DNA of 64,000 bases. Origin: Achatina immaculata. Taxonomy: Eukaryota > Mollusca > Gastropoda > Stylommatophora > Achatinidae. Numbering within the stretch: the first letter of the stretch is position 1; every line of letters starts with the position of its first letter. Below, piece after piece: positions 54,321-64,000 of the stretch. The notes under the pieces were generated by a model. It was not told where the DNA came from and searched no databases. It saw only the letters and a list, made by a program, of their open reading frames with translations. Made by a program: the position numbers and the translations under genes. Location of the stretch: the NCBI GenBank assembly GCA_009760885.1, contig CM019719.1, positions 37,102,584 through 37,166,583 on the forward strand, in the 5' to 3' direction.

Positions 54321-55949
54321 GATACTAACAATATATAAACAACAAAAATCTCCTAACGAGACAAAAATAACAAGAACTTCATCACTGAAGCACATTTTGT
54401 GATTAAACAGTCAAGCTTTGATAACTATACAGGACAGAGCTGATAGGACTTGAATTTGTTACATTTCTTGCACAAAGTTTATCACTACAGAAATGACACC
54501 ATTTATCAAATCCATTGTTTATATTTCAGTTTCATGAGAGGTCTCATGACTCGTAAAATGATTTTCTGTCTTAAAGTTTTGGAATCAGATACGAGTTCCT
54601 CATGTCATGACATAGTGAAACAATAGCTGCTGTTTTTATATACATTTCTGATGGAAACATACAACATACATTTATAAAAAGAAAAACACATGCATAATTC
54701 TATCATACATCATTTTTATATCACTTGAATATTAAAAACTGGGGAAAAAAAACAAAACAAAAAGTAGAATCACATCTAAACTATTAAAAGATATAATAAT
54801 CATCATCAGGTGTGCAGTCATTCATACACCTTCCAATCTTTGAGCTTGAGAATAAAATCCCACCTTTCAGGGTTATGACCACTACTAGGAGAGTTTTAGT
54901 GCACACAAACAAAGTGGTTAGGCAAAAACCCATCACAGAGTCAACTAAATATGGATCAGTAATGGCTGAGGATGTCAGAGTAATCATATATGCAAGTTTC
55001 ACATCTATTAATGCTACATAAATATACATTGTCAGAGAGCAGTAGGTCTCAATTTTAATGAAGTTAAAAAGATTGCATAATAAAACTGAATCACTATGAA
55101 ACACATTTTTTGAAACAATCTGATGGGATAAACTTCTGGCTGCATACATTAACATTGTGATATATTATCTATGAGCATATGAATAAAAAGACATCAAAAC
55201 AAAACTCACATCAGACTTAGAGTGGAAAAAAACAGGTGCATAAATCAGAAGCTCTTGTTTCATTAACCTGTTGAGAACCTACGTGTACCTCTATATAGCT
55301 TAATGTTCATGTTTTTTCTCAGTATTTCTTAGTCATGGCCACAGTAAACTCTAGCATGCCTCTTTATGCAGTAAGATATTCTCCATTTTTAGGAGAAATG
55401 AAATTAGAAATGAACAGTTGTAGGGTCTGAATTTAAAGGTTTAAAAATATAGAGATCTAAACAAGATTAATGATCTACACAGTTAGAATCTGCCTCAATG
55501 GTTCAGAAATCTTGTGAAGATAGAGACTGGCCACCAGGGCTTCTATTTTTCTGATGAATCTGCACTAACTCTTTAATGTACAACTATTATCTTAACAATG
55601 GAAACTGTTTAGTTCAGTTATCTACAAAGGTCTTCTTATCATCACTCTGAATTTTGTTCTTTTTTTTTTCAGTTTTGAGATTTACAAGTTATTTTATTGA
55701 CATTTTTTAAAACCATCACTCTGTGCCAACTGCACTGACTTTGAGAAAGTCTTTAGCTTTCAAGTTCTTGACCAAGGGCAGATTCAAAATCAAAATTATC
55801 AACATTCTAAATTATCTACTGAGAGAAACCAATGTAGCCATTTTTAAATGTATCCTTTACAGGTAATATTCCACTCTTAGATACACACATCAAAGCTTCC
55901 CAAACCTGGAGGAACAGATCAAATAATTTGATATAAATAATTTAGAAAC

Positions 55950-56158
55950 AAAAAAGGGCACTAGTCTCTGTGGTGAAGATCAGTGGTTTGAATCTGCTGA
56001 CGCACCCTAGTCACCCCGCTGTAACAATGGGTATCTGGCTTATTCTGAGGCTGGGGACAGAAAGGCAGCCCTGCATAACCACATCACCCTCTAGTGTGCT
56101 GACAGGTCAAGGAAAATATAGACACTAACATGATAAACCCTAAGTGCCTCTATGACAT
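55950..56158 (+). repeat. tRNA-derived SINE, copy 4 (plus)
   Basis: Head GGGCACTAGTCTCTGTGGTG with a B-box-like GTGGTTTGAATCTGC. The core CACATCACCCTCTAGTGTGC and TCAGGTCAAGGAAAATATAG-like sequence match copy 2 closely. Ends near AAGTGCCTCTATGAC. Confidence 0.8.
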
Positions 56159-56563
56159 AACAGGACTATTTCTAACCTTTTCTAAAATAGAAGAAACATG
56201 AAAAGTGATGAGGCACCCCTCATAATGAAATCCCTGATGTACAGATCTGGATGGAAAAACCTGAATAAATGATGAAATAGAAATGACTGGCTTTTGAGAA
56301 ATCTGCTCATATTTCATGTTCCAAGATATGGACAGAAGTGAAGTTGTCCTATTCCCCTCTACTATTTGATGATGCTTAACTGAACATGTGGGTTTCCTGT
56401 AAAACATTATCCCTTTTTCAAATTTACCACTTGCTAATGTCGCATTAACTCTACTAACCTGACCGAACAAAAATGTTGAATGGGCTATTTTTTTAAGTCC
56501 ATATTCTAAAATTACCTCAGCAACGTATTCTCCGATAACAGAATACAAGTACTGCATGGGCAT
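56150..56563 (-). other. Unidentified open frame of 137 codons
   Basis: Begins MPMQYLYSVIGEYVAEVILE and ends in VRNSPVMS. No domain recognised. Its 3' end overlaps the SINE at 55950-56158. Length is within what chance allows in AT-rich sequence of this size, so I do not call it a gene. Confidence 0.15.
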
Positions 56564-56694
56564 GCCTTCGGTATGTGATATAAAAATTGTTATCGAGTTT
56601 TACAGTTAAGAAAATTTACTCAATCTTTTAACTTACAATTGTACATGCAGACAACATATGCACCAATATCTCCCAGCTATAGTAATGATGTACA

Positions 56695-56728
<34 letters not shown>

Positions 56729-56730
56729 GA
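56695..56730. repeat. (CA)n microsatellite
   Basis: CA dinucleotide run of about 34 bp. Confidence 0.95.
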
Positions 56731-56812
56731 TCTAAACATGAAGAAAATGAATGCTAGCTATTATACAGCTGAGAATCTATAAAATGGACAAGAAATTTTC
56801 CTCAAATTTCTA

Positions 56813-59102
56813 TACTGTTCAAAAAAAAAAAGAAATGCAACATTGTATTCAATGTTGAAATTTAAACTGAAGTTTGCTGATCAGACAAGGGCAAATTGCC
56901 TGAAATGTTCACTCGGACATCAACATCACGTGCTGAGCTGAATTGTACACAGCAGATGATTCATGAGCACAGAAAAGCGACACTAGTCAAAACAGCATTT
57001 TTGACAATATCTCATATCAATCAATCAAGTGGCGTAGGCGATCATTTCTCTCCACAATTTCCTGTCTTTAGACTTGATTATGAGATCCGTTTCTTCCTAG
57101 CCACACTGATAGCCCATCTAGTAACTTCTCTCTCTGTCTTCTGTCTCTTTTTCTCTCAATTTTTCCAACTGCTACAATGTGTTCCAATTTTCCTCTTCTC
57201 AGAAAATGTCCTACAAATCTCGCTTGTCTACCTCTGATCTTTGCTGTAATTTGCCTTTTAACTCCATTCTCTCATAAGACTTCTTTGTTGATTTTCTTAG
57301 CTGTCCATGGACCTTCAACATCCTTCTTATGAACCACATTTCCATGGCCTCCATTTCTCACTGCACTCTCTTATTCATGGACCATGCTTCACATCCATAA
57401 AACGAAATTGGCTCGATGTAACATTTAAGTATTTGGAATCTTGTTTCCATTGATATAGATCTGTTGCACAAGATGTTTCTCATTTTCTAGAATGCTGACT
57501 TAGCCTAAGCATGTCTACTTTTTATTTCATTGTGATATTTCCCATCAGCTGTTATAACTGTTCATAAGTACTTGAATCTATCAATTTGTTTCAGTTCTGT
57601 GCAATCGATGGTAATGCAACATTTTGGTGGTATTCTTTTCTTTGAGATGACCATCACTTCAGTCTTCTTTTTATTCAGGCTGAGACCTTTACTTTTACTT
57701 TCATGAACCACGACGTCCAGAAGAGCCTGTAGTTCCCCCTCAATTTTAGCAATCAGAACTGTGTCATTTGCATATCTTAAGTTGTTACGGTTGTACCCGC
57801 CAACTGATATTCTTGACAGGTTCCTGAGAATCCCGTGAAACTTACTGAACATAAAACTCACTGACCATGTTATTGAATGCCTATAAAAGATTGACGCTCC
57901 TCGAATCAATTCACTTGAAAGTTCACTGTGCAAGTATGGTTCATCTCACTACACAATGACTCATCATCAATGGATGTTTACAGACTGGACAGTCACAAAG
58001 TGTAGTGACCAGACAATTTAATGTGGTTAGAAGCACCATTAGTCACCTTAGGAGATGATTTCAAGAAAACCAGCCGTGCACTCGCAACTCCTGCCGAAGA
58101 CCGCTTCATATGGCTGCATCACCTCAGGAATCAATTTGCATCTGCGTCCTCAACAGTCCAGTCAATGACAGCAGCTCATTGAATTTTCAGATCAAATGGT
58201 CAGGAACTGGATGCACGATGCTGGGCTAGAAGACCCTACAGAGGTCCTGTCCTTATGCACTGGCATCGCTAGAACCGACTGCAGTGGGTGAATCAGCATC
58301 GTCAATGGACTGTTGCAAATGATTGGAGAAGGGTTTGATTTAGTGATTAATTATTCTTTCTGCTCCAGCGACACGACAGACAGAAAAGTTTACTACAGAG
58401 TCCATGAGCGCTACACCCAGAACTGCATGGATGAGGCTCCTCCACATGGCGGTGGAGATGTACTAGTGGGGGGAACGAAAAACTTCATAGGAAGAAGTGA
58501 CCTGGTGCAAATTGAAGGACGCCTGGATCCCAACGGTATGTCGCTGAAATTCGTCCTCAAGTCCTTCCATTTCTGGCTGCACCAGGGTCGATTTTGCAGC
58601 AGGATAACACTCGACCTCATGTGGCACAACTCACCACCCAGTTCATCGCTGACAACAATGTCCAGACCATTTCATGACCATCCATGTCATCAGACATGAA
58701 CCAATTATGGGAACATTTATGGGATGTACTCAACAGGCAAGTCCACCAGCGAGACGTGGTGTCAACCAATCTCCGACAGTTGTCTCTCGCACTGCGAGAA
58801 GAGTGAGCAGCCATCCCACAACAACAGATCCAACGGCTAATCGGATCCATGTCAAAGAGATGTCGTTCTCTGATACAGGCCAGAGGATGCCATACACCTT
58901 ACTGAAACAGAGGCCTGTCATAAAGAATAAAAGTCCAAACCAAATTTAATGAACATCATTTCATTGTTAAAGTCTTAAAGTTTCTTCATGCCAAAACTGA
59001 AACATTAATTCGGTAAAATAGTAAAATAAAATTTTGATACAAGTTTGAAATTTGGTATCCATTATGACTACAGTAGTGTTGCGTTTCTTTTTTTGAACAG
59101 TA
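56813..59102 (+). mobile_element. Tc1-like DNA transposon, degenerate, with nested LINE
   Basis: Inserted at TA (56811-56812 and 59103-59104). TIRs: left TACTGTTCAAAAAAAA...GAAATGCAAC, right (inverted) TACTGTTCAAAAAAAGAAAC. The right two thirds decode, with stops and shifts, to a Tc1 transposase: TTPAEDRFIRLHHLRNRFAS at about 58100, a WTVANDWRRV stretch then FSD with the following Glu codon changed to a stop (about 58345), QQDNTRPHVAQLTTQFIADN near 58600, and SSDMNQLWEHLWDVLNRQVH near 58700. An L-A LINE fragment splits its 5' part. Confidence 0.9.
57020..57850 (-). mobile_element. L-A LINE nested in the Tc1 element
   Basis: The minus strand reads GGYNRNNLRYANDTVLIAKI (YADD changed to YAND), LSLNKKKTEVMVISKKRIPP and TELKQIDRFKYL, then broken C-terminal sequence to a (GATT)n tail (forward 57018-57031). 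The 5' limit near 57850 is approximate and no target duplication was recognised. Confidence 0.85.
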
Positions 59103-62100
59103 TATATATCAATATTTTCACACATTACTGATCATCACAGTAATTCCCCAGAAGTGCATTTAAGCATGCAACTACTTCACAAGAACATAGAAATAACACT
59201 ATGAATGGAAGTTAAAACTGTGTATACAGGAATCCACACACAAGACCACCTTTTGAATATAAGTGAAAGAATCCAATAAAACTACAAAATGCACAAGTTT
59301 TTAAAAATGATTTCCTGCTGAAATAACAGATCCCATTCATGAAACATCTATATGAGTTGTTTTTTTTTTTTAAACTAAAACTTAATATATGAAAAATATT
59401 GGTGGACAAAGGATAAAAAATTAACTGAGGCCAATAATCTTTCCAAATGCAAAATATAGCGTGTCATAAAAACATTTAATAATATTTCTCACAGCTCTGA
59501 AATTGAAAACAAAATGTGCTATCACTTCCATTTATGAAAGATAAGCTGTCTTAGTGCTGATAACTCTTGAACTCCAAGTGTTTATTAAAAGCTTTAACAT
59601 CCTACCATATTTCTTCTACATGGACCACTAATGTCCTTTTGATTTTAGTCACGTTCACTAACCCTCTGAGCAAATTTAACATCGCAAATGCTGTATCTAA
59701 ACATAACATCACAAGTTCACTGCAGATAAACTGTGTTATGAAATAAATAAACACATTTAAGTGGTTTGTACATTATCACAGGTATGACTGACTTGACATG
59801 CAACTTCAAATGTATCTTAGAATGAACTGCTGAAAAAACATCACAGTTCTCTTATATGTACACATGATGCCATCATTTGAGATTCTAGACAAAGTTAAAT
59901 ATTATGTTACAACTATTTTGTACAGAACCAATCAATGATGTGTAAGCTTGACACTATATACCACAACCTTAACATGAAAATGTTTCCAAAAACAGTCTTT
60001 ATACTGGATCCTTTCATCCCTCTCTCTGCAGCACTAACGATGTTCACCCACAAGAATCTCCTGTTTCTTGTAGTTTCTACGTGACATGTTCCTGTTTTTT
60101 TGTCTTCATCATCACTTGCTTCTGCAGTCATCCTATCCTACACTTTTCCACAAAGATTTGCCAGCACACAGAGGCAAGTTCTGTTTCCTTTGTATCAGGA
60201 CTACACATCACCTTTAAATGTTTGTTTATCCACAGTCTTATATAAAGTTCCTCACAGCCTACATACATTCTCTCATTTATTTAAACTTCAATGTGGGTTA
60301 TACTACTTTTATTGTGCTGTCAACTTGTGTCAGCTCATGTGTTGTCACAACCTCATGTATGGTCACAACCGTCAGTGTATTTGATTATATTTCTGTGTGG
60401 GATGACAGAACATCAAGATTTATACATAAACTCTTATTTTTTTTAATGACATTAGTGCTCACCGGCCAAATATGCAATACTGGTCTATGGGATTTTTGTG
60501 TTCAAAGAATTTTTTTATCTGATACTTCAAAAAAAAAAAAAGGCTTCAATACTCTCCAATATAAAATCCAGGTTACTGACACTTAAAAAACCACTTCAGC
60601 ACTCTCCCACATAAACTCTATATTACTGACATTTCAGTAACTTTCAACATTCGCCCACATAAACTCCACATTGCAATCCATCTTGTTTCTTCAATAAATG
60701 CTATTGCACATGTAAAGGTGTGAAAACTCTTGGAACAGTACTTAGGAAAATTACATGTATGACTACTGGCCAAAGTAATATCAAAAGAGCTATTAGAATG
60801 TGTGCTCTTTCCACAATTATTTACATTTGTATTGACATACCAGCTCAAATCATGTCTGAACAGATATAGAATAGTATGTTGAGTAGTCTTCTGAAAATTA
60901 AATATGAATTTTGCCAAACATGTTAAAATAGAATTATTTGATTGTCTTTGGGGATAATCATAATATGTGCCACCCCAAATATTTTGACCGAGTCTACAAG
61001 TCATAAATGGTAAATAAGAATTTGTCATCTGTGGTTACTGCAGATAATGAAATGATTGTCCTGGGAGGGAGGAGTTAAGAGAACTTAACTGGACTTCTGT
61101 CACACATCTAATGCAGAGAACACTTCTCTGAAGTATGTACAGTTACATTTTAATTATATGACTGATAAACAGCAAAATTCAAGTTCTGATGCAGATTATG
61201 AAATCATATAGTAATTTCACAACTTGCTATATTACATTCCTGCTTAGAGTGACCAACAGCATCAATTACTGACCATAGCAATCAATAAATATGATCATAT
61301 AACAAATTTGCATAGGGGCTCACCTGAGCTGACAGCACCTGCACTGAGCCACTTCTATTTAAACTATTAGAAACAGAATAAAGCAGCAACTTTATAAACT
61401 AAGTTCAGAGTTTGGACATATGCAGACACTTGCACATTTGGTAAAAACATGTTCATTTCTCTCAGTAGGATCTGTTGACTGTATTAGTGAACATTACAAT
61501 GAATAAATTCTTAAAACATTTCCTTTCCAGTTAAAATGCTATTTTTTTAAAGACATGAATCTTTTTTTACTATTCTAAAACCTTAAAAAATTAGGATAAA
61601 ATTGTTTACCTCACTCCTAAATTTCAATTTCATAGATCTTTTGTTGCAAGTAATAGGTATGACACTCAAACAACAGCCTACACCAACAGTTTTCTAAGTT
61701 TGAAGCACCCTTTTTTTTCAGTAACCCCTGATGATTATATCTCAAATGTAAAATTCACAACCACTGCATGCATCATTCATCTCCCATGATCTGCTGACGG
61801 ATTCTCTTAACTCAATACATCATATAGAACTTATTTCAGTCACTGTTTCACCAGATCACTGCACGATGTGGTGACAAAGCAAATCTGGTGCTAATAAATA
61901 TATTTCAGTTGCTTAATTATAATACTTCTGTGGAAGAAACATAAGGTAAATCACGTAATGTTTAGAAAGTCAAACAAAACACACATGTTTATACTGGCTT
62001 AAATATTTGACAAAGAACATTAAAATCCTGAAGGAATCAACAACGTTATGTACAATAATATTCAGTGACAATATCTAAAACAGGTGCATCAAAATATGAA

Positions 62101-64000
62101 TTATGCCAACAAAATTACTGACACTGTCAGGAAGTTTTCTCCAATACATGTTATTCAATCTTACATACTGAATTCTTAAGTTATGTTGGACATGTATCTA
62201 TATGTGTGCATATATTAAACATACAAGTTAACTGTGCATGTGATAATTTTATTGCATGATAGGGCATTCTCAATGCATGGACTACCAAGGGTGGAAACAA
62301 GAACAAACAAATGATGGAAAGCACCCAGGATCGTTGAAAACATTCTGATGTATACTAGCTCTGAGAAGTACAACTGAAAACTTGGAACTTAAATAAGATA
62401 TGGGGAAAATATATATGTATATACAGTATTTTCTCGTATTCATGACAAAAATTTATGCATAAAAAAAAACTATGCATTTCTCTGTACTGCATGTAACCAA
62501 AGCCGAAAAAAAAAGTTCTGACATAGAGCAACATACTTTTCATATAGTAAAATATAACCTTTGCTGGCTAAATAATGTAAAACATCTACATTAACCATAA
62601 CAAGTAAGTTATACTTGATAGCAATCTGTCAAGCATAGATTATGAAACCAGTAAACTGGTCTTCACTGCAAACACAGAAATTAACAACCAATGAGATTTT
62701 ATGCTGAACACTTAAAAAAGATAAATAAATAAATAAAACCATTTCTTTGCTTTGGCATTCTGAAATCTTCTACTCATCTGAAAATCCACTGCTGCCACTA
62801 ATACTAAGCTTTGAGGAATGTTGCTCAAAACTGATGAAAATCTTTCTGTATGTTCAGGATTTTGATAACCAAATTTATAATAACCCTAATGAATTTCTTC
62901 AGACTGTAAATGTAATAAGTTTACTTTCTAATCTACATGAAGCTCAGTTAAAATGAGTTCAGTGAAAACTCATTTTAAAAAAAATAAGTATATAAAAATA
63001 AGACAGTTCATATTTAACTTATTTATGACTTACATTTGTGTTTCAGCAATTATACAAAAGCTTTTCACTTGTGTAAGATATGAAGATATCATGAAAATGT
63101 GGTAAGAATATGGGAAATATGAAAAGCATGTACTGGAATAAAAAAAAAAGCAGTAACTTAACAGTGAACAATGCAGTATACAAATATCAAGAGAAAAAAC
63201 ACAGCAAGACAAAGGCTAGCTCAACTGACCTATTCTCATTATACTGGAAAAACATCAAGCTAGGCACTAAAATTTTGGAAGAAATGAAACAAGAGGCCAC
63301 AACAAATTGAAACAAGGGGTCACAACAAGTTAATAAGAAGACATGTACTGGTAGCAGAAAGTGATCCAAGCTTTACAAAACTAATAAGATTATCAGAAAA
63401 GGCAATTAAAAAAAAAAAAGACACGATTGGAGTTAAATGGCTACATGACTGAAACAATGCTAATATAAAATAGAGTACATAAAAAATAAATAACATAGTG
63501 CGCTAGTAAATAACAGAAGGAAAAAATACCATAGTACAAAATCCATGCAGACAGAAAGGCATTCACACAAGTGACTGGCTGAAATCACAAGAATAAGAAA
63601 GACAAAAAAAAACTGCTTTTTATGTAGATGGTGCTAACAGAAAAACAGCCCTAAAAGTGAGAAAAATACTATTACAGTGCTTATAGAATCAATATTATTC
63701 CAGGCTAGTTACACCTAAACAATAAGTAGATCCTGAACAATAAACAAAAGATAGAAATAGAAAAATAGAAATTGAAGCAGTTTTGAAGAAAGATAATGTA
63801 TACTCTGGACTATTGTATGAAACCTTAAAATTCTTAGAGAAGTTGAAAACTAACTGAAGAAAACCTTGAGGAAAAGATAACCAAAATCCTTTGGAAGTCT
63901 GAGAACTTTATAATAACTTGAAAACACAAGGGAAAAGGAAAAATTTTGAGGCAAAGTCAATGCTATATGAATTAACTGAAAAACTGGCACCTGAAGATAA
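59103..64000. other. Unassigned AT-rich region to window end
   Basis: No supported gene or transposon. Open frames here lack recognisable domains and fit chance. It might be long UTR or intron of a minus-strand gene beyond the window; a weak candidate terminal exon is noted at 62766-62827. Confidence 0.35.

Noticed and set aside
54784..55155. 123-codon hydrophobic minus-strand frame
   Set aside because: No domain, no splice context, and length within chance for AT-rich sequence.
60618..61028. 136-codon minus-strand frame
   Set aside because: Composition and lack of motifs fit chance.

Overview
This is an AT-rich eukaryotic (animal) window. It holds one recognisable multi-exon gene with GT-AG introns of up to 17 kb, surrounded by transposon debris. 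The gene is a TMEM184B-type member of the Solute_trans_a (OST-alpha-like) membrane protein family. The mixture of APE-type LINE fragments, a Penelope-like element with a GIY-YIG endonuclease, Tc1/mariner, pogo, piggyBac and hAT non-autonomous elements, tRNA-derived SINEs and foldback repeats suggests a lophotrochozoan, most likely a gastropod mollusc. That placement is inference; no taxon-specific marker was identified.

Layout: (1) 1-1231, the 5' end of an unidentified gene on the minus strand (two coding exons). (2) 1232-5416, an intergenic or 5'-leader region with an old LINE 3' end and a SINE. (3) 5445-36274, the TMEM184-like gene on the plus strand: eight coding exons, about 477 codons once an apparent missing base at about 34081 is allowed for. 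As read, exon 7 runs into a TAA at codon 356 while the conserved reading frame continues one base out of phase. Intron 1 (5679-22752) is the transposon sink. It holds three SINEs, nested LINEs, a 32-bp minisatellite, a 1.2-kb foldback with two tiers of subrepeats, a piggyBac-like element, a twin-primed LINE, and a CpG-rich island with a TCTCGCGAGA motif. (4) 36275 to about 41300, probable long 3' UTR and downstream sequence. (5) 41300-44340, LINE fragments, one inserted in another. (6) 47640-49200, a Penelope-like 3' end followed by a second copy of the foldback repeat. (7) 52800-53150, an inverted pair of Penelope terminal repeats. (8) 54150-59102, a LINE 5' fragment, a SINE and a Tc1 transposon with a LINE inside it. 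(9) 59103-64000, AT-rich sequence without a supported gene.

I found no complete new gene system. The most unusual items are the foldback family (88-bp and roughly 105-bp subrepeats, copies at 12.5-13.9 kb and 48.6-49.2 kb), the four-copy SINE family with a shared 3' core, the twin-primed LINE with target duplication, the paired piggyBac-like elements with palindromic subterminal repeats, and the apparent frameshift in the host gene. LINE families are labelled L-A to L-E here for convenience; these are not published names.
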